The notes under the pieces were generated by a model. It made no database searches and was not told the DNA's origin. It worked only from the letters and a program-made list of their open reading frames with translations. Shown piece by piece: positions 17,701 through 26,724 of a stretch of DNA of 64,000 nt (position 1 is its first letter; every line of letters begins with the position of its first letter). A program made the translations under genes and the position numbers. The stretch is from Beijerinckiaceae bacterium. Lineage in GTDB: Bacteria > Pseudomonadota > Alphaproteobacteria > Rhizobiales > Beijerinckiaceae. The stretch is taken from contig CANGTC010000002.1 in assembly GCA_947456505.1 (NCBI GenBank), forward strand, positions 44,312 through 108,311, in the 5' to 3' direction.

Positions 17701-20700
17701 GACGAACGCCGCCACCCAGGCGGTCGCGATCACCGTCTCGGATGTGAACGACAATGCGCCAGTCATCACCTCCGGCGCTTCTGCCAGCGTCGCCGAGAAT
17801 ATTTCGACATCCACGGTTGTTTACACTGCGACCGCCACGGATGCGGATGCAGCAAGCAAGGTCGTATGGTCGATGGCAGGCGGCGCAGATCAAGCGAAAT
17901 TCGCTATCGACAGCGCTACCGGCGCCGTGACCTTCCTCGCGTCGCCGGACTTCGAACATCCTTCGGACAATGGCGGGAATAATGTCTACGACATCGTGGT
18001 GCATGCGTCGGATGGCAAAAATGCTTCCACTCAGGCCGTCGTCATCTCGGTGACTGATGTGAACGAAACGCCAACTTTTGTATCCTTTACTGCAAAGGCG
18101 ACACCCGCTTCGGATAAATCTCCCTATACCGTCTCGAACAGTGATTTTAATGGAGACGGCAAAGCCGACCTGGTCATCGCCAACTATGGTCAAAATACCG
18201 TTTCTGTGTTGCTGGGTAACGGTGACGGGACCTTCAAGGCCTATTCAAACTTTTCAACAGGTAGCAAACCCTACTCTGTCGCAGTTGCTGATTTGAACAA
18301 TGATGGGCATCAAGATCTCGTCGTTGCGGACTATGGTGATGACTCGGTCGTCGTGCTGCTCGGAGATGGAACGGGCGCGTTTGGCGGTCCGGAGCCTTTC
18401 AAGACTGGAAGGTGGCCTGTATCTGTCTCGGTCGGCGATTTCAACGAAGATGGCGATCTGGATCTTGTCGTCGCCAACAAATATGCTGACTCAGTCTCCT
18501 TGCTACTGGGCGATGGTTCAGGCGGCTTCCAGAAGCTAGAGAACTATTCGACCGGGAACGGTCCCGCTTCAGTTGCGGTTGGCGATTTCAATCATGATGG
18601 CCACCAAGATCTCGTAGTTGCGAATTATAATGATAATACGGTTTCTGTACTTTTGGGAGACGGGAAAGGCGCTTTCGAAGCCGGTTCGGTTATCGACACG
18701 GGGAATGCCCCGCTTTCCGTCGCAGTTGGGGACTTCAACAATGATGATCAGCAGGACCTAGTCGTCGCCAACAACGGTGACAACACGGTATCCCTCTTTC
18801 TTGGCTCAGGCGACGGTACATTTGGAAAGCAGCAAACCTTCCGGACGGGAAGTCAGCCCTATTCGTTGTCTGTTGCCGACTTTAACGCCGACAAGGATTT
18901 GGACCTTGTGGTTGCGAATCTCGGTGCCGATGACGTTTCTGTCCTGCTTGGCAATGGTGATGGCGCTTTCAAGCCAGCCGGCGGTTTCGCGACGGGGAGG
19001 GGCCCCAATTCGGTCGTAGTCGGTCAATTTGGTGGAGACAACAAACCGGACATTGCGGTTGCAAACCTATTGGATGGCAATGTCTCAGTTTTACTGAACG
19101 GCCCTGCTGCAAGTGAACTCACACCAGAGAACGTTTCACCAACGACCGTCGTTTACATGCCGACTGCGACGGATCCTGACGCCAATGCGGTGCTGAAATA
19201 TTCGATATTGGGGGGAACCGATAAGGACTTCTTCAATATTGATTCTGCTACAGGCGCCTTGACCTTCAAGACGTCGCCGGATTTCGAGAAGCCTGCGCAT
19301 CCGGATAATGTTTACAATGTCATCCTGCAGGTGTCCGATGGTGCGTTAAGCGCCACCGAGACGGTCTTGATCACAGTGACCGATGTTCTAGAAGTCCCCA
19401 AAGGGAGGATTTCTGGAAGCGTCTATGTCGATCACAACGGCAATAATGTGCGAGATGCCGAGGATGGCGGATTGGATACGATCTTTGTCCGCCTCTATGA
19501 TGCTACGAATGGACACTTGATCAGTAGAGTGACGCCAGACCGTGATGGTCATTATTTATTTAATGGCGTTGCGGACGGTATCTATAATTTGTCATTCGAT
19601 GGAGCTGTCGGCTACCTTCCGGATCAGGGAGTTCTTGATAGCAACGGAAGTCTTGTCGTTCAGAATGTCATTATCGAGAATGGCGAGCTTAAGACAACTG
19701 ATAATGGGTTCTACGCGCCTGCTCACGTGGGGGGGCATGTCCTGATTGACGGAGTGGGGGTTGATGGAATAGAGATCGACCTTTTTGATACGGATAATAA
19801 TCTGGTCGCATCTACCCTTACAGTCAAAGGGTTATATGGTTTTGATAATTTGAAGCCTGGCGCTTATTTGGAAAGCGTCGCGGCCCCCAAGGGTTACGTC
19901 ACGCTCCAACCTCATCATTTTACGCTTGATAGCGGTCAGAGAGTGACGGACGGTGATTTTGCACTCCATCGTCCTGTCCATGACTTTGACGGCAATGGCC
20001 TCAGCGACATTCTTTTCCAGAATGAAGCCTCCAATGGGGCCGTCTATATCTGGGCGATGGACGGAAACATTATTGCGGATCAGGGTACGGGAATGCCGGG
20101 CATTGCTGGCGCCGACTGGGCAGTGAAAGGCGTTGGAGATTTCAACGGCGATGGGAAGAGCGACATCCTTTTCCAGAACACGGCCAGTGGCGACGGATCC
20201 TGCTATATCTGGGCTCTGGATGGCATAACAATCATATACGACGGAACCGGCTATGTAGGACCCTCGGGCGCTGACTGGGCCGTTAAGGGCGTGGGTGATT
20301 TCAATGGGGACGGCAAGAGCGATATTCTGTTCCAGAACCAGAATGCCAACGGCGGCGTCTATATCTGGTCGATGGATGGAACGACAATTAATGGCGACGG
20401 AAGCGGTTTTGTTGGCCGATCTGGGGCCGACTGGATCATTAAAGGCGTTGGAGATTTCAATGGTGATGGCAAGAGCGACATTCTCTTCCAAATTCAGAAT
20501 GGCGATGGCGGCGTCTACATCTGGGCTATGGATGGAGCCATGATTAATGGCGATGGAACCGGCTATGTCGGGCTTGCGGGGGGCGAATGGGTTGTTAAGG
20601 GGGTTGGCGATTTCAATGGTGATGGAAAGAGTGATATTCTCTTCCAGAATTCAAACGCCAATGGTGGCGTTTATATCTGGTCGATGGATGGAACGACAAT

Positions 20701-20917
20701 TTTGAACGATGGAAGTGGTTATGTCGGACCATCGGGCGCGGATTGGGTCGTGAATGGCGTCGCAGATTTCAATGGCGATGGCAAAAGCGATATTCTATTT
20801 CAAAATGCGGCAGCCAGCGGTGGATGCTATATCTGGGCCATGGATGGAACGTTCATTTTGAACAACGGGACTGGGTATGCGGCCACGGCAGGCGCAGATT
20901 GGCATGCTTCGGCCTGA
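14735..20917 (+). CDS. Giant RTX/cadherin-like/FG-GAP repeat protein, N-terminus replaced
   Basis: A frame of 2060 codons for a secreted calcium-binding adhesin-like protein. Order: RTX-type glycine-aspartate nonapeptides (GGAGDDTMDGGGG, GNDTINGGEGND) to about residue 390; a linker with WIDGDNDGLLNNGES to about 690; four cadherin-like domains to about 1115; seven VCBS/FG-GAP repeats (DFNGDGKADLVIANY) to about 1460; a further cadherin-like domain; an SdrD-B-like domain (GSVYVDHNGNNVRDAEDGG) near 1560-1660; and six FG-GAP repeats (DFNGDGKSDILFQN) to the end. RTX homology begins near 14765, within the last codons of the polyketide synthase, and no natural start is present; the GTG at 14735 lies inside the other gene. 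No type I secretion genes are nearby. Confidence 0.8.
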   Translation: MRWRQIYASSDRADYSNNTSSQAINVNMVTGKVADGWGGVDTLIGIRQVWGGAGNDTFLGGIGNEVFDGGAGDDTMDGGGGSNRASYQQSTSGVIVNLGSTSLTVDTSIYSVTGMTGIQTVRAGSANDGMGGTDTITNVTGIWGSDFNDYLRGTDIIGARSLLAGFGGDNYLVGGAGLGIADYSALPPNFGVTVFMASLMAGDDGKVTINNGLGGTDTLINIRGISGTNGNDSLTGSTNDEWFWGNGGDDTIDGGGGNDWVSYSRDPSGVSVYLALGRGVDGWDGASGKLGLGGTDTLYNIENVEGSDFSDRLTGSSGDNSFIGRSGNDTINGGEGNDTVIYSGARSEYVISKQGNAYTVTDTVAGRDGVDSLLNVEMLSFSDGTFAISDLVPVEATQGGVAQDGYVANALVWIDGDNDGLLNNGESWTLTDSRGHFSGLKGQGTLRVSPNPDGTSIDISTGKSFTGRFSAPSGSTVINPLTTLAVAAGSDSARVLSALGVDPTIDVTTFDPIAAATSSGGDSVTAVKVLATSIQLANIMTLAESVSSSTGGKKDGAGSDVASSVATSIINAAYNAIVENKDLDLSDSALIGAVIKTEAEDLGVDVTAIQGQIRAIGQAVAAINGLIASASDHGANAGAYTTINQILGAQALAQDTLVTQAELALISGTSDGITITTANVADDAAKVFASLERPPSITSGATASSQENVETSHAVYITSAIDPDANTVLTYSLGGGLDDDKFNIDPSTGVVTFKASPDFEKPADTGQDNVYDIVVTVSDGYLNARQAVAISVTNVADNAPIFASGASAHVVENEPISTVVYQALATMPPGASVRYSLAGGADQAKFAIDSATGAVTFLASPDFDHPSDNGGNNVYDIVVQASDGTNAATQAVAITVSDVNDNAPVITSGASASVAENVSTSTVVYTATATDADAGSKVVWSMAGGADQAKFAIDSATGAVTFLGSPDFEHPSDKGVNNVYDIVVQASDGTNAATQAVAITVSDVNDNAPVITSGASASVAENISTSTVVYTATATDADAASKVVWSMAGGADQAKFAIDSATGAVTFLASPDFEHPSDNGGNNVYDIVVHASDGKNASTQAVVISVTDVNETPTFVSFTAKATPASDKSPYTVSNSDFNGDGKADLVIANYGQNTVSVLLGNGDGTFKAYSNFSTGSKPYSVAVADLNNDGHQDLVVADYGDDSVVVLLGDGTGAFGGPEPFKTGRWPVSVSVGDFNEDGDLDLVVANKYADSVSLLLGDGSGGFQKLENYSTGNGPASVAVGDFNHDGHQDLVVANYNDNTVSVLLGDGKGAFEAGSVIDTGNAPLSVAVGDFNNDDQQDLVVANNGDNTVSLFLGSGDGTFGKQQTFRTGSQPYSLSVADFNADKDLDLVVANLGADDVSVLLGNGDGAFKPAGGFATGRGPNSVVVGQFGGDNKPDIAVANLLDGNVSVLLNGPAASELTPENVSPTTVVYMPTATDPDANAVLKYSILGGTDKDFFNIDSATGALTFKTSPDFEKPAHPDNVYNVILQVSDGALSATETVLITVTDVLEVPKGRISGSVYVDHNGNNVRDAEDGGLDTIFVRLYDATNGHLISRVTPDRDGHYLFNGVADGIYNLSFDGAVGYLPDQGVLDSNGSLVVQNVIIENGELKTTDNGFYAPAHVGGHVLIDGVGVDGIEIDLFDTDNNLVASTLTVKGLYGFDNLKPGAYLESVAAPKGYVTLQPHHFTLDSGQRVTDGDFALHRPVHDFDGNGLSDILFQNEASNGAVYIWAMDGNIIADQGTGMPGIAGADWAVKGVGDFNGDGKSDILFQNTASGDGSCYIWALDGITIIYDGTGYVGPSGADWAVKGVGDFNGDGKSDILFQNQNANGGVYIWSMDGTTINGDGSGFVGRSGADWIIKGVGDFNGDGKSDILFQIQNGDGGVYIWAMDGAMINGDGTGYVGLAGGEWVVKGVGDFNGDGKSDILFQNSNANGGVYIWSMDGTTILNDGSGYVGPSGADWVVNGVADFNGDGKSDILFQNAAASGGCYIWAMDGTFILNNGTGYAATAGADWHASA
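17160..18065 (+). repeat. Three near-identical 315-bp cadherin-like repeats
   Basis: The same coding segment (from GGADQAKFAIDSATGAVTFL through VITVSDVNDNAP) recurs at a period of exactly 315 bases: the motif GTCTACGACATCGTGGTGCA starts at 17354, 17669 and 17984. Copies differ at only a few bases, so the expansion is recent. Each unit encodes 105 residues. Confidence 0.9.
18130..19100 (+). repeat. Seven VCBS/FG-GAP repeats of about 141 bp
   Basis: Seven units of about 47 residues, each with a D-x-N-x-D-x-x-x-D-L-V-V-A-N calcium loop and a SVLLGDG strand. They are diverged at the DNA level, unlike the 315-bp cadherin repeats. This is a predicted beta-propeller. Confidence 0.85.
19979..20900 (+). 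repeat. Six C-terminal FG-GAP repeats of about 156 bp
   Basis: Six units of about 52 residues, each with GDFNGDGKSDILFQN and YIWSMDG. Units are about 156 bp and moderately conserved at the DNA level. The set would form a second propeller at the end of the protein. Confidence 0.85.
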
Positions 20918-21575
20918 CCATCCGTTCGAGACCAATCGAAGCTTGGTTAGGGCTCTCCATTCATGAGAGAGATGATTGATATGTCTAAAATATCTAGGTA
21001 TGGAGACACGCATCGCGCTCACCCTAGTGTTGTTTTGTGTCGGTAAACATGGACGGCGCAATCCAACATATTTCGATCAATCAGGTTGGTATTGGTATTA
21101 TGTCTCCGAAAAATGGTTACTACGGCCCCCTCATCGGGTGTCTGACTGTAGGATCGCCACCATCAATTTCGGATGTTGTTCTTGCGGACATTTTTTCGCA
21201 TTGCAGCATATCGCTCGCCAGCTTCGTCCAGCGCAGAATATCGATATCTATGATGGCGTTAATTTCGCGACGGTTCTTGTCAAAAGCGACCCAATAGTTC
21301 CGAACAAGTTGCCGCGCAGTCACGGTGTCTGCCTTTGATGCTGCGTGCACATCCGCGATATTCGTTTCGAGCTGGAACCATTGAATTGAGCAATCCGCAA
21401 GAAAATCAATTGTTTTTGGGCCTAGTCCTAAAATATCAATGCCAAGCTCAAGATGTTGGGCTCTCTTGACTCATTCATGTTGATCATCAGCAATCATTTT
21501 TCTGACCTGGTGAATTCTTTGCTTGCCGCCATTAACCTATCCAGTCAATCTGCAATAATGTGGGGAGATACAATC
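20918..21575. other. 658-bp gap with one unexplained open frame
   Basis: No confident gene. On the minus strand bases 21470-21120 are open for 116 codons and read like ordinary protein (LELGIDILGLGPKTIDFLAD, then RQLVRNYWVAFDKNRREINA) but lack an ATG and a recognised family; it may be a gene remnant. On the plus strand a ribosome site GGGGAGA (21562-21568) belongs to the following dioxygenase. Confidence 0.35.
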
Positions 21576-22448
21576 ATGAACGAAAATAATGGGAAGGCGG
21601 ATCACGGGAAGGCCAATGGCGCTGCATTTCAAGTGGAAAGAGTGAACCGCCATCTGGGTGCGGAGGTTCACGGCCTGGATCTCAAAAAGGGCATGGATCA
21701 GACGACATTCCAGGCCTTCGAGGCGGCTTTAGTGGAGCACAAGGTCTTGTTTTTGCGGGACCAGCATCTAACCACGGCAGAGCATGTGGCCATCAGCAGG
21801 CTCTTTGGCCCCTTGGAAGTGCACCCTTTCCGGCCGGAAGGCGAATTCCCGGAAATCATGGTTCTCGACAACCATAAGGATAATCCGGTTCTATCTACGG
21901 ATGTATGGCACAGCGACACGACTTTTCGGTTCCATCCAACCAAATATACCATTCTGCGTTGCCAAATCATGCCGAAGTTTGGGGGCGATACGATATGGTG
22001 CGACATGGAGGCGGTTTATAAAAGTTTGAGCCCGCGATTCCAGGAGATGATTGATGGGCTGAAGGCTGTTCATGATTTCCAGAACTTCCGCGTTCTTTTC
22101 AAAAAGACACCAGAGGACCAGGAGCGCCTGCGGAAGATGGAGGAGCTTTACCCAAATCCGACACATCCCGTCGTGCGCACACACCCTCTTTCGGGTCGCA
22201 AGAGCCTTTATGTGAATCCCCAATTCACAATACGTATTGACGGTCTTCACGACGACGAAAGCAAGGCGCTCCTTGAACTTCTCTTTCAGCAGGTTCATGT
22301 GCCCGAATTCCAGTTTCGCTTCAAATGGAGCCCGGGTACCATTTTATTCTGGGATAACGCCTCGACGCAGCATTATGCGGCCAATGATTACTATCCGGAA
22401 CGACGCCGTATGGAACGCACCGCCGTTATTGGCGATGCGCCCTTTTGA
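21576..22448 (+). CDS. TauD/TfdA-family 2-oxoglutarate-dependent dioxygenase
   Basis: A 290-residue Fe(II)/2-oxoglutarate oxygenase. The iron-binding triad is visible as WHSDTTF (His112, Asp114) and STQHYA (His266), and the co-substrate arginine lies in the C-terminal RRRMERTAV. The family hydroxylates sulfonates, sulfate esters, chlorinated aryloxy acids and similar, leading to spontaneous cleavage. The start was set at MNENNGKADH because GGGGAGA lies eight bases upstream; the frame is open for 41 further codons but these look non-coding. It is 12 bases before the sulfatase, so both probably form one transcript, which suggests a sulfated or sulfonated substrate. Confidence 0.88.
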   Translation: MNENNGKADHGKANGAAFQVERVNRHLGAEVHGLDLKKGMDQTTFQAFEAALVEHKVLFLRDQHLTTAEHVAISRLFGPLEVHPFRPEGEFPEIMVLDNHKDNPVLSTDVWHSDTTFRFHPTKYTILRCQIMPKFGGDTIWCDMEAVYKSLSPRFQEMIDGLKAVHDFQNFRVLFKKTPEDQERLRKMEELYPNPTHPVVRTHPLSGRKSLYVNPQFTIRIDGLHDDESKALLELLFQQVHVPEFQFRFKWSPGTILFWDNASTQHYAANDYYPERRRMERTAVIGDAPF

Positions 22449-22460
22449 TGGGGAGGCCTC

Positions 22461-24029
22461 ATGACCATCCGCAACATCCTTTTCATCATGGCTGATCAAT
22501 TGCGTGCTGATTATCTGTCCTGTTACGGACACCCACATTTGCGCACGCCATCGATCGACTCTCTCGCTGAAAAGGGTGTCCGCTTCAGCCGAGCCTATGT
22601 ACAGGCCCCGGTCTGTGGTCCATCTCGCATGAGCTTTTATACTGGCCGATATATGTCCTCGCATGGATCGACCTGGAATGGCGTGCCCCTGCGGGTTGGG
22701 GAGATGACGCTTGGCGACCATCTGCGACCGCTTGGCGCGCGGGTCGCGCTTGTAGGCAAAACCCACATGGCGGCAGATTTGGCGGGGTTCAAGCGACTTG
22801 GTGTTGATCCAAGGTCCTATGAGGGCGTTCTGGCGAGCGAATGCGGTTTCGAGCCATATGAGAGGGATGATGGTCTATGGCCTGATCAGCCGTCATCCAA
22901 TGATCTTGCCTATAATCGTTATCTGCGTGCTCATGGTTATCTCGGTGATAATCCTTGGCACACTGCTGCCAATGCGGGTGGCTCCGCCGAAACGCCGCTC
23001 TCAGGTTGGTTGATGCGTAATGCCCGTGAACCCGCGCGCGTCAGCGATGAACATTCCGAGACAGCCTATATGACAAATCGTGCTATGGATTTTATGGGGG
23101 AGGCGAAGGACAAACCCTGGTGTCTGCACCTCTCCTATATCAAGCCACATTGGCCCTATATTGCTCCCGCACCCTATCACGCGATGTTCGGACAGCAGGA
23201 TGTCATCGCCGCGAACAAAGATGAGCGGGAGAGGATCAATCCTCATCCAGTGACCGCCGCCTTCATGCGCCATGAAGAGGGCGTGAATTTTTCCCGTGAG
23301 GAGGTTCGACAAACCGTCATTCCTGCCTATATGGGTTTGATCCGGCAGCTTGATGATCATCTTGGCCGCATGTTTGAATGGATGAAGGGTCAAGGCCTTT
23401 TCGAAAATACTCTTATCGTGATGACAAGCGATCACGGCGATTACCTTGGGGATCACTGGCTCGGTGAAAAAGAGCTATTCCATGAGGAAAGTGTTCGGGT
23501 CCCGTTGATCATCTACAATCCTTCGCCAACCGCGGATGCGACAAGGGGGCGGATAGATGATCGATTGGTGGAGGCTATTGACCTTGCGCCAACCTTTGTG
23601 GAGGCGATGGGCGGTACGCCTGCCGCGCATATTCTTGAGGGTCGTTCCCTGATGGCCGCTACAACTGGGGGAACCCCATTGGTATGGCGTAAGGCCATCA
23701 TCAGCGAATGCGATTATGCATTCCGTGAAGCAAGGCTTGATGTGGGTGTGGCGCCATCGGCGGCCCGCGGTTACATGGTCAGGACGGAACGATGGAAATA
23801 TATCCATTATGAAGCATTCCGATCGCAGCTTTTCGATCTTCAATCCGATCCGCGCGAACTTGACGATTTGGGCGAGGCGCCGGAGATGGAGGAGATGCGA
23901 AGTCAAATGCATGCCATTCTTGCCGACTGGGCTTTGAAACGGCGCATGCGGGTTACGCTTTCCGACGACGACGTCGCCCGGCGCACTGGCACGCATAAAA
24001 CACGAGGCATGCCTTTTGGGGTCTGGTGA
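22461..24029 (+). CDS. Sulfatase / phosphonate monoester hydrolase-type alkaline phosphatase superfamily enzyme
   Basis: A 522-residue hydrolase. The formylglycine signature C-x-P-S-R appears as VCGPSRMSFYTGR with Cys52 as the residue to be oxidised by formylglycine-generating enzyme, which is not encoded in the window. N-terminal metal ligands are in FIMADQLRADY (Asp12), and the second metal motif is TSDHGDYLGD (Asp324, His325). The overall pattern, including GEKELFHEESVRVPLIIYNP, resembles phosphonate monoester hydrolases and choline-sulfatase-like enzymes. There is no signal peptide, so it should act in the cytoplasm on an imported substrate, in line with the dioxygenase before it and the binding proteins after it. 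Confidence 0.88.
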   Translation: MTIRNILFIMADQLRADYLSCYGHPHLRTPSIDSLAEKGVRFSRAYVQAPVCGPSRMSFYTGRYMSSHGSTWNGVPLRVGEMTLGDHLRPLGARVALVGKTHMAADLAGFKRLGVDPRSYEGVLASECGFEPYERDDGLWPDQPSSNDLAYNRYLRAHGYLGDNPWHTAANAGGSAETPLSGWLMRNAREPARVSDEHSETAYMTNRAMDFMGEAKDKPWCLHLSYIKPHWPYIAPAPYHAMFGQQDVIAANKDERERINPHPVTAAFMRHEEGVNFSREEVRQTVIPAYMGLIRQLDDHLGRMFEWMKGQGLFENTLIVMTSDHGDYLGDHWLGEKELFHEESVRVPLIIYNPSPTADATRGRIDDRLVEAIDLAPTFVEAMGGTPAAHILEGRSLMAATTGGTPLVWRKAIISECDYAFREARLDVGVAPSAARGYMVRTERWKYIHYEAFRSQLFDLQSDPRELDDLGEAPEMEEMRSQMHAILADWALKRRMRVTLSDDDVARRTGTHKTRGMPFGVW

Positions 24030-24214
24030 GGCCAACCGAAATTAAGCTTTTGCTTATTTGACGGGTGAGCGTCGATGCGGCACGCAGTTCGATGTTGCAA
24101 ACGGGGTGCGGGGATATTTGCCACATGCTGATTTCCAAGCTATTTCAGAGGTAATAGGCCTACGCCTCGGCTTGCTCTGAGTGTAATTAGCAAAAGACAT
24201 ACAGGAGGATTGAG

Positions 24215-25174
24215 ATGCAGCGCATATACAATTGCCTCGCGGCGCTGATGCTAGTGTGCGTTAATCTTGCCTCCGGGGCGAATGCCGCTGATTGGCCGAA
24301 CCGAACAGTAAAGATCATAACGCCGCAACCTGCCGGCACCGGAATTGATTTGGCGGCACGGCTTTTTGCAGAGCGGCTTTCTGTCAGGTGGGGCCAGGGC
24401 GTTATAGTAGAAAATCGCCCGGGCGCTGACGGCGTCTTTGGTGTGACCGCCTTTGTCAACGCTCGTGATGACCACACATTATTGTTTTCATTTGGATCAC
24501 CAATCACCATAAGTCCGTTCACCAGTGAAAATAAACTGGCCTACGATCCAAGCGCCGATCTCGTCCCCATTGGATCTGTGGTGGACTTCATCCTTGGATT
24601 TTCTGCAGGAAATTCGACCGATGTCGCAACCTTGGCGCAACTCGATCAAGCGGTCCGTCAAAATCCCGATAAGTTCAATTGGGGAGCGACGGCGGGCCTG
24701 CCTCAATTTGTCTTCGCCGGCTATGCCAAGAAGGCGAATTTGATGGTTACAGAAGTGCCTTACAAGGATCTTACGCCCGCGCTGATGGACCTGACTTCTG
24801 GGCGGATCCAGTTTTTCGCCACGTCCTACGCCAGCCTCAGAGCTACCTTTGATGCTCGGCAAGCGCGGATGCTCGTGGTGCTTAATAGCGTACGCGCACC
24901 TATGCTTCCCGATGTTCCGACCATGACAGAATTGGGCTATCCGGAGTTCTCGGTCGACAGCTTCGCTGGATTTTTTGGAAGTAAGGGCATCCGTGATGAT
25001 ATTCGGCAAAAGGTTGCGTCCGATATCAAAGCGGTCGGAGAGGAGCCAGAGACTGCGCAACGCTTGGAAAAATTCGGGATGGTGATCAAAGTCACTGGTC
25101 CAGATGATTTTTCGGCGATGATCCGAAAGCAGGCCGATACAGTGGTTGCAATTCTTAGATCGATCAGCCGATAG
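24215..25174 (+). CDS. Tripartite tricarboxylate transporter-type substrate-binding protein (Bug/TctC family)
   Basis: A 319-residue periplasmic receptor with a signal peptide ending near GANAAD (residues 22-27). It retains DWPNRTVKIITPQPAGTGIDLAARL and VIVENRPGADG, though the usual APGG loop is changed to PAGTG, which may alter ligand choice. AGGAGG precedes the ATG. It lies 185 bases after the sulfatase on the same strand and 132 bases before another receptor, so it is probably part of the same uptake and degradation unit. Confidence 0.9.
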   Translation: MQRIYNCLAALMLVCVNLASGANAADWPNRTVKIITPQPAGTGIDLAARLFAERLSVRWGQGVIVENRPGADGVFGVTAFVNARDDHTLLFSFGSPITISPFTSENKLAYDPSADLVPIGSVVDFILGFSAGNSTDVATLAQLDQAVRQNPDKFNWGATAGLPQFVFAGYAKKANLMVTEVPYKDLTPALMDLTSGRIQFFATSYASLRATFDARQARMLVVLNSVRAPMLPDVPTMTELGYPEFSVDSFAGFFGSKGIRDDIRQKVASDIKAVGEEPETAQRLEKFGMVIKVTGPDDFSAMIRKQADTVVAILRSISR

Positions 25175-25306
25175 CCTACAGGTATTAAAAGGTTGGAGAG
25201 CCATTTTTCCAAGGTTTTTGATGCGACCAAATCGCGACCCCGATGGGGTCGTTCAATGACGCAGGCAGAGTTTAAGCTCGCCAGCTCAAGTTATCGAGAG
25301 GCGAAT

Positions 25307-26269
25307 ATGATCAAGACAAAATCAATGATCTCGTTAATCGGGGGGCTCACTTTCGCAATCGCTGCAACCGCCGTGCTGGCGCAATCGCGTACCGTAAAGC
25401 TTGTCGTACCTTTGAGCCCCGGGGGCCCTAATGATCTGGTGGCGCGCCTGACTGGCGAGCATATCCAGCGTAATCAAGGCATTTCAGTCGTCATTGAAAA
25501 CCGTGCTGGCGCAGGCACTGTCATTGGAACAGAACTTGTCGCCCGCGCCGCGCCGGACGGCAATACGATCCTGATGGCCGCAGGGTCTTTTACCGTGAAT
25601 CCTCATATCAAGAAGTTAAATTATGATCCGCTCACCAGCTTTGAACCGGTCTGCTACCTTGTCCGTTCGCCCCATGTCATCGTTGTCCCTGCAAGTTCGC
25701 CTTATAAGACGCTGCCAGAGTTGCTGGCTGCAGCGCGCGCAAGGCCCGAAGAGATCATGTTCGCGGCTAACGGACCTGCCACTTCGCAGCATATTGAATT
25801 CGAGATGCTCCGCCGGGCGGCGAATGTGACGATGACCTTTGTTCCATTTACGGGAGACGCGCCTACGCTTAACGCTACCCTTGGTGACCAGGTCTCGGTT
25901 GCGGTTCTGGATTATGTTACGGTGGCCGAATACATTAAGCTTGGCAAACTACGGGCTCTTGCAGTGGGTACGCAGCAACGCATCGACAAGCTTCCTGAGA
26001 CGCCCACTCTGGCTGAACTTGGCTTCAAGGATTTTGATTGGGCCGGCACCTTTGGTATCCTTGCTCCGACCAAAACGCCCAAGGACAAGATTGACGAACT
26101 CATCGCTTGGTTCCGTGCCTCCCTTAAGTCGCCGGAAGTCTTGGCCAAGCTTGATAATCTGGGTCTTTATGCGACAAACCAATGCGGCTCGGAATATGCT
26201 GCCTTTCTGCGCAAGGCATATGAACTCAATGGGCGGGTGATCAGAGAATCGAACATCAAGGCTGAATGA
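25307..26269 (+). CDS. Tripartite tricarboxylate transporter-type substrate-binding protein (Bug/TctC family)
   Basis: A 320-residue periplasmic receptor. The signal peptide runs to AVLAQS (about residue 25), followed by RTVKLVVPLSPGGPNDLVARL and VVIENRAGAGTVIG. The start was placed at 25307 (MIKTKSMISL) because the signal peptide begins there and GAGAGG precedes it; the frame is open 38 codons further upstream. Its binding loops differ enough from the receptor just before it to suggest different ligands, not a recent duplication. Confidence 0.9.
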   Translation: MIKTKSMISLIGGLTFAIAATAVLAQSRTVKLVVPLSPGGPNDLVARLTGEHIQRNQGISVVIENRAGAGTVIGTELVARAAPDGNTILMAAGSFTVNPHIKKLNYDPLTSFEPVCYLVRSPHVIVVPASSPYKTLPELLAAARARPEEIMFAANGPATSQHIEFEMLRRAANVTMTFVPFTGDAPTLNATLGDQVSVAVLDYVTVAEYIKLGKLRALAVGTQQRIDKLPETPTLAELGFKDFDWAGTFGILAPTKTPKDKIDELIAWFRASLKSPEVLAKLDNLGLYATNQCGSEYAAFLRKAYELNGRVIRESNIKAE

Positions 26270-26724
26270 CTATTCCCATGAATAGTTGAAAATTTGGACG
26301 CTGGCATTGAGCTGAGAGCTGGTTATTGACGTATGCGTTATATACGCTTGAGCTTCAGATTTGCGTTATTTTTCTCGATTCTGATCACTTTTTCAGCATT
26401 GAGCGCGGCGCAGCTGATAAGGGCGGGCCAATGATTTGCCGGGCATTTAGCCGCCCTCTGGTTGTGTGTTGCCGTCTCAGTTTTTTCGAGCTTGTTGGGC
26501 GTGGTCGATGACAGGCGTTTCATTACGGTGGGCATTTCTGCTTCAAGCTCAAGGGTCCGAATCTATTGGGCGTAGTGCGAGACAATCGCGATCATTCCGT
26601 CGCCGTCACACTGGTCTTCCGGTTATGGCGATGATGGTTTAGGTTAACCTTCCGTTTGTCGTGACACGGCATGATAAAAAAACTGACCGTCGGCCAAAGG
26701 CGGCTATGCAAAGGGGGGTGACCG
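26270..26724. other. 455-bp gap, promoter region of the GMC oxidoreductase
   Basis: No coding sequence was seen. Around 26334-26346 is the dyad GCGT-TATAT-ACGC, a possible operator or part of a promoter. The last bases carry AAAGGGGGG before the start at 26725. Confidence 0.3.

Noticed and set aside
17243..18193. A 316-residue minus-strand open frame opposite the cadherin-like repeats
   Set aside because: It is the mirror of a repetitive coding region, has a periodic nonsense composition and no ribosome site; the plus-strand protein is clearly real.
17160..20900. CRISPR-like regular repeats
   Set aside because: The periodicity is 315, 141 and 156 bp, in frame and coding for known repeat domains; no spacer structure.
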